DNA of 64,000 nt, from positions 245,108 through 309,107 of the forward strand of contig NZ_CANMEZ010000006.1 in assembly GCF_947496985.1 (NCBI RefSeq), in the 5' to 3' direction. The notes under the pieces are model-generated. The model was not told the DNA's origin. It saw only the letters and a program-made list of their open reading frames with translations, and made no database searches. Positions 8,474 through 15,661 of this stretch are shown here, piece by piece. Numbering within the stretch: the stretch's first letter is position 1; every line of letters begins with the position of its first letter. Position numbers and translations under genes: made by a program. The stretch is from an uncultured Kordia sp. Its GTDB lineage: Bacteria; Bacteroidota; Bacteroidia; Flavobacteriales; Flavobacteriaceae.

Positions 8474-9223
8474 TTATTCTTTTAATCTATTGAATAATAT
8501 AGCTTCTTCTACATATGATCTATGCGATTCATCTGTCATTCTTTCTAACAAATCAAAAGAAGCTATATAGCTTACCAAGCTTCCGTTGGATGAAATTATT
8601 TTTCCATCATATACAACAGAAATTTTACTATCGTCTGCAACTTTCAAGTTTGGATATGACGCTTGTAATACTTCTCCTCCTGTGACATAGGTTACGATTT
8701 CATTGTTATCTGCAATTCCTGATTCTCCTAATAAAAATGCTCCTGCACAATGACTAGCTATGTATTCTGTTTGGCTGTATTGTTCTTTTATAAAATTTAC
8801 TAACACTTTATCAGTTGTTTGTTTTTCTGGCGTGTATGAGCTCGGAACGACTAATACTGTTAATTCTGGAACTTCTCCTATGATAAAATCTGGTTGTATT
8901 TTAAGTCCATGTGCAGTTGCATAGGTTTTGTTTTCCTTGGCAATAGTAATTACATTAAATAATTCTTTTCCTTCAGCGTTCGTATTTGAAAATACATCTA
9001 AAGGCGCGGTTACTTCATTTACAATTACACCTTCAAATAGTAAAATTCCTATTGTTGGTAAATCGGTGTTAAAGTGTTTATGTGTCATTATTGTTTCTTT
9101 CGTATTTATTTTTGTATCAGTTTTTGTATGTTCTTCCTTTTCTGCACAACTCATTAGTATTAATACTGTTATACAACTCAATAGTATTAATACTGTTATA
9201 CAACTCAATAGTATGTTTTTCAT
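8474..9223 (-). CDS. DJ-1/PfpI-family lipoprotein with repeated signal peptide
   Basis: A 249-residue protein. Residues ~55-245 are a DJ-1/PfpI (class I glutamine amidotransferase-like) domain: TIGILLFEGV at the first strand, a Val-rich core strand (TVLVVPSSYT) and the nucleophile-elbow Cys in ASHCAGAFLLGESG. This subgroup includes AraC-type ligand domains and isonitrile hydratase-like enzymes; activity is not predictable. The N terminus is odd: the nine residues LLSCITVLI occur twice in a row and a third partial copy gives LMSC, so there are three possible lipobox cysteines. The gene follows the ABM gene by only 4 bases, in one operon. Confidence 0.8.
   Translation of the reverse strand: MKNILLSCITVLILLSCITVLILMSCAEKEEHTKTDTKINTKETIMTHKHFNTDLPTIGILLFEGVIVNEVTAPLDVFSNTNAEGKELFNVITIAKENKTYATAHGLKIQPDFIIGEVPELTVLVVPSSYTPEKQTTDKVLVNFIKEQYSQTEYIASHCAGAFLLGESGIADNNEIVTYVTGGEVLQASYPNLKVADDSKISVVYDGKIISSNGSLVSYIASFDLLERMTDESHRSYVEEAILFNRLKE
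9148..9215. repeat. 27-bp tandem repeat (2.5 copies) inside a signal peptide
   Basis: Units at 9148-9174 and 9175-9201 differ at one base, and a partial unit follows at 9202-9215. The unit is a multiple of three, so it adds nine residues of hydrophobic signal sequence per copy. Confidence 0.9.
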
Positions 9224-9227
9224 AATG

Positions 9228-9524
9228 TTATATATTTTCTATAGTATAGTATTGAATCTCAGGACTTGCAACTAAGAAATTTGCAAGCGAATTCATGATT
9301 CCATTCGCTGTTATAAATTCAATATATTTTACATGATGTACTTTGCTTTTCCATACTTCATGAAATACCATGTTGTTAGTTTCCACATTGAATAGTATTT
9401 CTACGCTGATACAACCATTAAAGTTTCTAACTTTGGGTAAGTTTTCTTTTAGAAATACCATGAGTTCAGCTGATACATTTTCATTGACTTGTGAAGTCAA
9501 TAACACTTTACAATTTGTGTCCAT
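9228..9524 (-). CDS. Antibiotic biosynthesis monooxygenase (ABM)-like protein
   Basis: A 98-residue single-domain protein with the ABM/quinol monooxygenase pattern: an opening beta strand (CKVLLTSQVN), a helix, the turn NFNGCISVEI and the strand MVFHEVWKS followed by a helix. These form dimeric alpha-beta barrels that oxidise quinols without a cofactor, or act as small-molecule binding proteins. It is cytoplasmic and is followed after 4 bases by the DJ-1/PfpI lipoprotein gene. A palindrome shared with the upstream Crp/Fnr gene lies in its promoter, so the pair is probably one regulon. Confidence 0.75.
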   Translation of the reverse strand: MDTNCKVLLTSQVNENVSAELMVFLKENLPKVRNFNGCISVEILFNVETNNMVFHEVWKSKVHHVKYIEFITANGIMNSLANFLVASPEIQYYTIENI

Positions 9525-9550
9525 TTCTGTTTTATTTTATATGATATGAA

Positions 9551-9558
9551 CAAAATTA
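9551..9558 (-). promoter_or_regulatory. Possible -7 box (TAATTTTG) of the ABM-PfpI operon
   Basis: The minus strand reads TAATTTTG, which fits TAnnTTTG, 27 bases upstream of the ABM start. No -33 TTTG is visible; the region holds the palindrome at 9580-9595. Confidence 0.45.
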
Positions 9559-9579
9559 TAACTCTAAAAAGCAATACTC

Positions 9580-9595
9580 CTTAATCATGATTAAG
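9580..9595. promoter_or_regulatory. Palindrome CTTAAT-N4-ATTAAG, likely Crp/Fnr-type operator
   Basis: CTTAATCATGATTAAG is a perfect 16-bp palindrome just upstream of the -7 box of the ABM-PfpI operon. The same half-sites with the same N4 spacing recur at 10257-10272 in front of the Crp/Fnr gene. The geometry equals that of FNR/Crp boxes. Confidence 0.6.
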
Positions 9596-9623
9596 AAGTT
9601 TATTTATAAAAACTTGGTAGCTA

Positions 9624-10208
9624 TTATGAGTTATTTTTAGTTCGCGAACGTACTTTGCTTACAAATTCGGGTGTCATTCCTAGATAAGATGCAATCATGT
9701 ATTGCGGGACTCGTTGACAGAACCCAGGATTTGCATTGATGAATGTAGTGTATAATTCTTCTCCAGATGAACTCAACATATAAGCAATTCTATTATGAAA
9801 AGCTACCGTTGTTTTTTCCATAATTATCCTAAATAAACGCTCAACTTTGGGTAGTTTTTTAGATAATTGTTCAAATGCTTCTGTTGTTAATTCTAGAAGT
9901 TCTGTATCTTCTATTGCTTGTATATGAAGTTTTGCTGGTAATTGATTTACAAGGCTTTCATAATCACTAATCCACCAATTATCAATTCCAAAATGTATAA
10001 TTTGTTCATTGCCTTTTTCATCAAAATAATATAAACGAACACATCCTTTTACAATATAATATCGAGCTGTACATGTTTCTTTTTGAGCTTCAATAAGATG
10101 TTCTCTTTTAGAGATTTTCCGCTTTATTAAATAACGATTGAACACTTCAATTTCCGTATCGGACATTTCTACATATCTATGTATATATGCTACTAAATTT
10201 TGATGCAT
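9624..10208 (-). CDS. Crp/Fnr-family transcriptional regulator
   Basis: A 194-residue regulator with an N-terminal cyclic-nucleotide-binding-like beta barrel (about residues 25-120, including YIVKGCVRLYYFDEKGNEQI and WWISDYESL) and a C-terminal helix-turn-helix (IASYLGMTPEFVSKVR). The WWISDYESL-type sequence is typical of a Bacteroidota subgroup that lacks the cAMP-binding Arg-Ser pair and the FNR cysteines. I chose ATG 10208 (MHQNLVAYI) rather than 10313 because homologues start there and the upstream stretch contains an operator-like palindrome. It probably controls itself and the ABM-PfpI operon downstream. Confidence 0.85.
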   Translation of the reverse strand: MHQNLVAYIHRYVEMSDTEIEVFNRYLIKRKISKREHLIEAQKETCTARYYIVKGCVRLYYFDEKGNEQIIHFGIDNWWISDYESLVNQLPAKLHIQAIEDTELLELTTEAFEQLSKKLPKVERLFRIIMEKTTVAFHNRIAYMLSSSGEELYTTFINANPGFCQRVPQYMIASYLGMTPEFVSKVRSRTKNNS

Positions 10209-10254
10209 TTGACTTGATCTAGAAGTGTAAAAATAAGGTTTCTGTAAGAAACTC

Positions 10255-10274
10255 TTCTTAATACTTATTAAGAA
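10255..10274. promoter_or_regulatory. Inverted repeat TTCTTAATA-CT-TATTAAGAA, likely autoregulatory operator
   Basis: Perfect 9-bp arms around two bases, 47 bases upstream of the Crp/Fnr start. The core CTTAAT-N4-ATTAAG is identical in half-sites and spacing to 9580-9595. Confidence 0.6.
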
Positions 10275-10371
10275 AGTAGCATGTTCATATATAGAAAGTA
10301 AATCTAAAGACACTTTTCTATAGTTATCATATCTGTTTGTTTCTTATTAAAATCGGGTTCCAATAAAAATT

Positions 10372-10915
10372 ATGAGTAATGATATTAATTTTAGTACATC
10401 AACTGAACAAATTGATGTACTCTTTGTAATAGACACAGAGTATATTAAAAGTAGATATTCAAAACAAGAAAATCCAAAAGAAGGTTCTCCAGTTGGTATA
10501 AATCATGATAGTCAATATACGATTTGTTATAGTCTAAGAGGTATTGTTAGTGTACAAGGAACAGCTGACCTTAGTTTCGAGCTAATATTGGTGATAATGT
10601 AGCATTTAGAGCTACGTCTATTCAGTAGAATTCGGATGATGCAGTAATTCTGTATGGAATTAAGACTGAGATGGAGACACCGTTTTTAGTACATTTAGGG
10701 CTAATATTCTTGAAAGAAATAGAGCTGTCCAATCTAATCCAAATACACCAAACGGCATTCCACCATTACATATAAAACAAAATTTTATCAGTTATGGTTA
10801 AAGAATAGCTAGAGGTGTGGAACAGAAAATTTTTATGTATATATAGCTCTTTATACAACGGCAGATGATGGTTATACTCAAGAACTTTACGGATATTTTT
10901 ATTAGGATTCACAAC
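10372..10915 (+). pseudogene. Decayed PixA/AidA-family (inclusion body protein) gene
   Basis: The first ~67 residues (IDVLFVIDTEYIKSRY, then SPVGINHDSQYTICY and GIVSVQGTADLSF) match the PixA/AidA family of inclusion-body proteins. The frame then breaks: an apparent one-base loss near 10577 shifts it, and the homologous frame continues as ANIGDNVAFRATSIQ, then TAG at 10626-10628, then NSDDAVILYGIK. A third frame carries ERNRAVQSNPNTPNGIPP and ends in TAA (10799-10801). A further shift gives GTENFYVYIALYTTADDGY and QELYGYFY, then TAG at 10903 where family members have Trp. With at least three shifts and two or more stops the gene is dead. The 76-codon ORF at the 5' end is only the intact start of it. 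Confidence 0.85.
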
Positions 10916-10960
10916 TAGTAGTACCTAACTAGTAAACTATTTAACAAATAATGACAAAGA

Positions 10961-10988
10961 CGTTACTTTATTAAAAGTAACGCCTTTT
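10961..10988. terminator. Intrinsic terminator between the PixA relic and the sbtA-like gene
   Basis: CGTTACTTT (10961-10969) and AAAGTAACG (10974-10982) form a 9-bp stem with a 4-base loop. A short T-run follows on the plus strand. On the minus strand, where it would serve the bicarbonate transporter gene, the downstream T-run is weak. Confidence 0.65.
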
Positions 10989-11006
10989 ATATGTGTATAA
11001 TGTATG

Positions 11007-11969
11007 TTATGAACCTTGAATAAACCACATGTAAATTGGCATTCCTAGTGTTATATTTAGTGGAAATGTAATGGCTAATGCCATTGGCAAATATAAACTT
11101 GGATTCGCTTTTGGTGCAGCAATTCGCATCGCCGCTGGAACTGCAATATACGAAGCACTTGCTGCTAAAATTGCTAACAATAATCGATCTCCATCACTTG
11201 ATAATATATGTATTGATGAATATGCAACCGTAATTCCATTTGCTAACGGAATTAAAATCGCGAAAGCTAAAGCAAACCAACCTTTCTTTACCAAGGTTCC
11301 TATTTTCTTCCCGCTGGTAATTCCCATATCTAATAAGAAAACTGCCAAAAATCCTTTAAAAATATCAGTTGTAAATGGCTTAATTCCTGCTGCTTGTGCA
11401 TCACTCGCCATAAAACCAATAACCAAGCTTCCCAAAATTAATAAAACACTTCCGTTGGTTATTCCATGCTTTACTAGTCCAAATATTTCTTTATACGATT
11501 TTTTTCCATTCGAATAAATTCGCATTAGTAATACACCAATAATAATGGAAGGCGCTTCCATTAATGCCATTACTGCAACCATATGCCCGCCAAATTCAAT
11601 GTTTTTCATTTCTAAAAAACTCACTGCTGTTACAAAAGTTACCGCACTCACCGATCCGTATGCAGCAGCAATAGCACCTGCATTTTCTACTGAAAATTTC
11701 AATCGTAAAATGAAATAGGTATATAAAGGTACAACCGTTGCCATAATAATTCCGAATACAATAGACCAACCAATATCAGCTGTGTATTCGCTATGGGAAA
11801 GCTCTTGCCCGCCTTTGAACCCGATGGCAAGCAAGAGATATAAAGAAATGAATTTGGAAGAATTTTTTGGAATTTCTAAATCACTTTTGACTTGAGCTGC
11901 AATAATTCCCAAACCAAAAAATAATAAAGCAGGATTTGTTAAATTATCAAAGAGTAAATGTAAATCCAT
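11007..11969 (-). CDS. sbtA: SbtA-type sodium-dependent bicarbonate transporter
   Basis: A 320-residue membrane protein with about ten hydrophobic segments. Family-typical stretches are ALLFFGLGIIAA, LAIGFKGGQEL, AAAYGSVSAVTFVTA, LLDMGITSG and ASASYIAVPAAMR. SbtA (formerly DUF897) imports HCO3- with Na+ across the inner membrane. In a heterotroph this would feed anaplerotic carboxylation rather than photosynthesis. It is preceded on the same strand by a 96-residue partner gene (25 bases away), and a LysR gene is divergent from the pair. This resembles the CmpR/CcmR-controlled bicarbonate transporter arrangement of cyanobacteria. No SbtB-like PII gene is adjacent. Confidence 0.88.
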   Translation of the reverse strand: MDLHLLFDNLTNPALLFFGLGIIAAQVKSDLEIPKNSSKFISLYLLLAIGFKGGQELSHSEYTADIGWSIVFGIIMATVVPLYTYFILRLKFSVENAGAIAAAYGSVSAVTFVTAVSFLEMKNIEFGGHMVAVMALMEAPSIIIGVLLMRIYSNGKKSYKEIFGLVKHGITNGSVLLILGSLVIGFMASDAQAAGIKPFTTDIFKGFLAVFLLDMGITSGKKIGTLVKKGWFALAFAILIPLANGITVAYSSIHILSSDGDRLLLAILAASASYIAVPAAMRIAAPKANPSLYLPMALAITFPLNITLGMPIYMWFIQGS

Positions 11970-11994
11970 TTCTAAATTTTAAATAAGACACTAA

Positions 11995-12285
11995 TTAGTC
12001 AATGATTTCTACTTCTAAGATTCCATTAATTCTAAACTGCTTTCCAGCACGTTTTGCTTCTTGATACATCGCACTAAAATTTTCTTTTTCTCTTAATAAT
12101 TGTGCCATACGACTATCATCAAAACCAGTATCACTATCTATATTACCTTCACACATAGCTAACCTGTGAATTTTATGAAAATTTATCTTTTCATCTAATA
12201 AGGAATTGATTACGTCTAAAGCTTCCATAGCTGTAAATTTCCCGTCTACTAATTGTACTTTGTGCGTTACTTCTGTTGTTGTCAT
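11995..12285 (-). CDS. Small protein co-transcribed with sbtA, function unknown
   Basis: A 96-residue soluble protein that I do not recognise. It is mostly predicted helix (FTAMEALDVINSLLDEKINFHK, then ENFSAMYQEAKRAGKQF) with one closing strand (INGILEVEII). I chose ATG 12285 (MTTTEVTHKV); the longer start at 12336 runs into the LysR intergenic promoter region. It is the first gene of the operon with sbtA, 25 bases upstream. The sequence is not like PII/SbtB, so if it regulates the transporter it does so in a different way. That link is inferred only from position. Confidence 0.7.
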   Translation of the reverse strand: MTTTEVTHKVQLVDGKFTAMEALDVINSLLDEKINFHKIHRLAMCEGNIDSDTGFDDSRMAQLLREKENFSAMYQEAKRAGKQFRINGILEVEIID

Positions 12286-12379
12286 ACTATTGAATTGTAA
12301 TTTTTTAACAATGCAAAGATTAGACTTAATATTCATATATTTTTATTTATATTTATTATCAAAAACATAAATAACATTT

Positions 12380-13300
12380 ATGAACTATACATTACATCAA
12401 TTAAAAGTCTTTGTTGAGATTGTTACCAAAGAAAGTATTACAAAAGCTGCAGGAGCGCTTTTCCTAACACAACCAGCAGTTTCCATTCAGTTAAAGAAGT
12501 TTCAAGATCAGTTTCCGTTGCCACTTACAGAAGTAATTGGACGAAAATTATATGTCACAGATTTTGGTAGAGAAATCGCAATAACGGCTCAAAAAATTTT
12601 AGATGAAGTCGCTACTATTGATCATAAAACAAAAGTATACCAAGGAAAATTAGCTGGAAAACTCAAAATATCGTGTGTATCAACAGGAAAATATGTGATG
12701 CCCTATTATATTTCTGACTTTGTAAACCAACATTCGGGCGTTGATTTTTCTATTGATGTTACCAATAAACAAAATGTAGTACGTGATTTAGAACAAAATA
12801 AAATTGATTTTGCATTGGTGTCGGTTTTGCCCAAACACTTATCATTAGAAACGATTCCGTTATTAAAAAATAGTTTACATCTTGTTGGTGGGACAACACG
12901 AGAATTACATAATGAAGGTAAAATTTCAGAAATATTTCAAAATGAGCCACTACTTTATCGTGAAAAAGGTTCGGCAACTCGAAATGCTATGGAAGCCTTT
13001 ATTGATGGACGAAATGTTTCTGTGACAAAAAAAATTGAACTAACATCAAATGAAGCCTTAAAACAAGCTGTGATTGCTGGTTTAGGCTATTCTATTATGC
13101 CTATGATTGGAATTAAAAATGCAGTGGATATTGGCGCTATTAAAGTGATTGATTATCCAGGATTACCTATTAATACACAATGGAATATTGTATGGTTAAA
13201 GAACAAATCGCTTTCACCTGTTGCAAGCGCATTTATTGAATATCTAAAAATCGAAAAAGAAACTATTACTACCAAGCATTTTTCTTGGGTGAATGTATAA
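12380..13300 (+). CDS. LysR-family regulator, CbbR/CmpR-like
   Basis: A 306-residue LTTR. The N-terminal winged helix is clear (LHQLKVFVEIVTKESITKAA, then LTQPAVSIQLKKFQ) and the effector domain runs from about residue 90 to 290. LHQLKVFVEI and the overall plan resemble CbbR/CmpR regulators of CO2 and bicarbonate genes. It is divergently transcribed from the small gene-sbtA operon, with 94 bases between starts, the usual layout for an LTTR controlling its neighbour. I infer that it regulates the bicarbonate transporter. The effector is not predictable. Confidence 0.88.
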   Translation: MNYTLHQLKVFVEIVTKESITKAAGALFLTQPAVSIQLKKFQDQFPLPLTEVIGRKLYVTDFGREIAITAQKILDEVATIDHKTKVYQGKLAGKLKISCVSTGKYVMPYYISDFVNQHSGVDFSIDVTNKQNVVRDLEQNKIDFALVSVLPKHLSLETIPLLKNSLHLVGGTTRELHNEGKISEIFQNEPLLYREKGSATRNAMEAFIDGRNVSVTKKIELTSNEALKQAVIAGLGYSIMPMIGIKNAVDIGAIKVIDYPGLPINTQWNIVWLKNKSLSPVASAFIEYLKIEKETITTKHFSWVNV

Positions 13301-13316
13301 AAACTTATATAAACTT

Positions 13317-13348
13317 AAAAAGCAGACAAATATCTTTGTCTGCTTTTT
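13317..13348. terminator. Bidirectional intrinsic terminator
   Basis: AAAAAGCAGACAAA and TTTGTCTGCTTTTT form a perfect 14-bp stem with a TATC loop. It separates the converging LysR gene and the lanthipeptide-like gene. Confidence 0.9.
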
Positions 13349-13360
13349 AACATATCATAT

Positions 13361-13552
13361 TTATACTTCACAAGGGTTTGAATAACATCCAAGGTCGCAT
13401 GAATGTCCGACTTGTGTAAAACAAGCTCTTGTTATTAATGAGACAGTACAAAAAAATGAAAATGCTTCTTTTTTTCCTCCAACAACATCTGATTGTACAT
13501 TAGAAATTAATTCTTTGTTTAACTTTAATGTTTTAATACTCTTTTTTTTCAT
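13361..13552 (-). CDS. Class I lanthipeptide-like precursor peptide
   Basis: A 63-residue peptide with an N-terminal leader (SIKTLKLNKELISNVQSDVV) of the LxLxK type seen in Bacteroidota class I lanthipeptide precursors, followed by a Gly-Gly at residues 25-26 that could be the cleavage site. The C-terminal ~37 residues carry five Cys (35, 44, 52, 56, 61) and several Ser/Thr, the raw material for lanthionine rings. No LanB, LanC, peptidase-ABC transporter or other precursor is nearby, so modification enzymes must be encoded elsewhere, or the peptide is an orphan. It is a single gene between terminator 13317-13348 and a 330-base empty spacer. Confidence 0.75.
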   Translation of the reverse strand: MKKKSIKTLKLNKELISNVQSDVVGGKKEAFSFFCTVSLITRACFTQVGHSCDLGCYSNPCEV

Positions 13553-13884
13553 ATCTAATAGTTTAAAATTGTTAATGATTTACAGGGCAAACTAACTTCA
13601 AAAAAAGCAAAGAAAATAATTATGTAAACCTGTATTATCGAATTCAAGGTTAAAGACTTAATTTTAAAAAAATGCTTTAAGAAACGCAAAAACAAAAATT
13701 TCAAACCACTAATAATCAATAAATTAAAGACAAACTCTCAAAACAATAATTATCGAATTATAGGCTTGTATATTTTAATAAAAAGCATATTTAATGATTC
13801 AAAAAAATCATATCTATAAAACTTAAAAAGCTCAGAAATTATCTGTATTTTTCATATCTAGTTTTTTAATTAAAATCATTCTTC
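13553..13884. other. AT-rich intergenic spacer
   Basis: 332 bases between the divergent lanthipeptide-like gene and the lipoprotein gene. Both promoters must lie here, but I see no clean TAnnTTTG box. The only repeat is TTATCGAATT, present at about 13635 and 13750. No ORF of note. Confidence 0.5.
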
Positions 13885-14334
13885 ATGAAACCAATTCTAT
13901 CGATATTTTTACTACTTTTTCTTTGTTTCTCTTGCGGAAAAGTCAAAGAAAAAACTAAAAGCGCCATCAAAGAAGGTGGAAAAATTGTAGGAGAATCCGT
14001 TGGAGAATTTAGCAAAGGTGTTACTGAAGGTGTTGAAGAAACATTTCAAATCAAAATTAACACAAACGAAAACATAAAAAACAAAGGAGTTTCCTTTGGA
14101 AAAATAACACTTGGAAGTACAGCTGGCGGCCGTGATAATATGTTGAATGTATATCTAATTTTTGACCTCGATTTTAATGATACTTTATATTTGAAAGTTT
14201 TTGATAACAATGATTTAGAAATGGGAAGAACCCAGGAAATCATTACTGCTAAAAAAGGAGAAGCCGATTTCTATGAATTTAAATTCAACAAGAAAACGAA
14301 TATTGATAGTGACAGTAAAATTTTTATGGAATAA
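13885..14334 (+). CDS. Small lipoprotein of unknown function
   Basis: A 149-residue predicted lipoprotein: hydrophobic signal LSIFLLLFLCFSC with the lipid-bearing Cys near residue 17. A short amphipathic Lys/Glu/Gly region (KEKTKSAIKEGGKIVGESVG) follows, then a beta-rich C-terminal domain (~residues 60-149) with GVSFGKITLGS, DNMLNVYLIFDLDFND and YEFKFNKKTN. I do not recognise a family. It would be anchored in the inner or outer membrane, facing the periplasm. The next gene is 64 bases downstream on the same strand. Confidence 0.7.
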   Translation: MKPILSIFLLLFLCFSCGKVKEKTKSAIKEGGKIVGESVGEFSKGVTEGVEETFQIKINTNENIKNKGVSFGKITLGSTAGGRDNMLNVYLIFDLDFNDTLYLKVFDNNDLEMGRTQEIITAKKGEADFYEFKFNKKTNIDSDSKIFME

Positions 14335-14398
14335 TATTTTTTTATTCAAAGTGTAACAGAACTAAAATTCTATGCTCTTTTAAACAAAAATAACACTC

Positions 14399-15661
14399 AT
14401 GAAAAAAAGTATTCTTATTTGTTTATTCCTAATTTCACTTAGTATTTCTGCACAATCAAAAAAAGAATACTTACAACAACATCGATTTGATTTACACAAT
14501 GAAACTTTTCAATTTCCTCAAAAAGAGTTTAAAATTATTGGATTTGGCGCTTATCACGGAAGTGTAAAAACTGAAGCTACCTCTTTAAATCTTTTACGTT
14601 CGTTACTCAGAACCACCACAATTTCTTATTATTTACCAGAAACTGATTATAGCATTGCGCATTATTTTGATAAATTTTTAAAAAGTGGAGATACAATTTT
14701 ATTGAAAGATTTGGTTATTCATTACGGAACTAATGTTCCGCAAGAACGTACCATTTCAGTATACAAAAAGTGGAAAGAATTAAAAAAAATAAATGATCAA
14801 TTACCTGATAGTAAAAAATTTAAAGTTGTCGGAATTGATTTATTGACGACTTATAAATATACTTCAAAACATTTACTTGAATTGTTAGACACCAATCAAA
14901 TTAAATCTAAAGCATTAGCCGAACTGAAGCAAATGATACAATTAGATACTACTGATTATTCACCGCGTTATGACAGTTATTCAAAAGGTGTTTTGAAACG
15001 ATTTTTAAAAGATGTCGAAACACATACTACTGATTATAATAACGTAATTAAGGATACTGTTAGTTGGAATCATATTGTGAAGAACATCAAAGTTTCGTTT
15101 ACTGATTTTAGTCGTTTACGTGAGCCTACAATTTATCAAAACTATCTAGATCTAAGCAAACGTTACGATTTTGAAAATAAAGCACAATTTCTACGTATGG
15201 GCTTTTCTCACCTTGAAAAATCTAGAGAAGGAGAAAAAGGGTATCCATACTTTTTTACACGCTTAATTGAAAATAATATTTATACAAAAAAAGATATTGT
15301 TACAGTGATTGGTTACTTAACAAATAGTGAAGTAGTTTGGGATGAATTATATGATGATGATGGCAAATACAAAGGTTTTACAACAGAAGCTGGTTTTGGA
15401 ATTGGTGATTATGAAAAGGAATATTTTAGAGGAATTGACAATTTGAAACAAACCAAAATATCGGATCAAACATTATTTCAAATCAATGGAAAAAACACAC
15501 CATATTCCGACAATATGCCAGATTTGATTGATGTGATCATGCAAGATGAGAAATCGAATAGTGAAAGGGTAAAAGGCATGTCTACCACTGACTTTTTAGA
15601 TTATGCAATTTTGATTTCAGATTCGAAAGCGAGTACGCCAATTTTTGAAATGAAAGATTAA
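14399..15661 (+). CDS. Secreted protein with erythromycin-esterase/TraB-like (Tiki superfamily) fold
   Basis: A 420-residue protein with a Sec signal peptide (ILICLFLISLSISAQS, cleavage near residue 20). The core FKIIGFGAYHGSVKTEATSL, then YYLPETDYSIAHYFDKFL and a later FLRMGFSHLEK resemble the His/Glu motifs of the erythromycin-esterase/ChaN/TraB (Tiki) superfamily, in which His and Glu residues form the active or metal site. The match is by motif and order only, and family-level assignment is weak. It would act in the periplasm or outside. Its stop codon overlaps the end of the converging ABC-F gene by four bases. Confidence 0.5.
   Translation: MKKSILICLFLISLSISAQSKKEYLQQHRFDLHNETFQFPQKEFKIIGFGAYHGSVKTEATSLNLLRSLLRTTTISYYLPETDYSIAHYFDKFLKSGDTILLKDLVIHYGTNVPQERTISVYKKWKELKKINDQLPDSKKFKVVGIDLLTTYKYTSKHLLELLDTNQIKSKALAELKQMIQLDTTDYSPRYDSYSKGVLKRFLKDVETHTTDYNNVIKDTVSWNHIVKNIKVSFTDFSRLREPTIYQNYLDLSKRYDFENKAQFLRMGFSHLEKSREGEKGYPYFFTRLIENNIYTKKDIVTVIGYLTNSEVVWDELYDDDGKYKGFTTEAGFGIGDYEKEYFRGIDNLKQTKISDQTLFQINGKNTPYSDNMPDLIDVIMQDEKSNSERVKGMSTTDFLDYAILISDSKASTPIFEMKD

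Noticed and set aside
9148..9215. CRISPR-like direct repeats
   Set aside because: Units are directly adjacent without spacers and lie within a coding frame.
4255..10313. A genomic island with mobility genes in the regulator-rich region
   Set aside because: No integrase, transposase, tRNA or flanking direct repeat is seen; the many regulators alone are not proof of transfer.
10372..10602. Intact 76-residue gene
   Set aside because: It is only the 5' part of the PixA/AidA pseudogene; homologous sequence continues in other frames.
13634..13760. Repeated TTATCGAATT as an att site or operator pair
   Set aside because: Only ten bases match, with no symmetry or linked gene.
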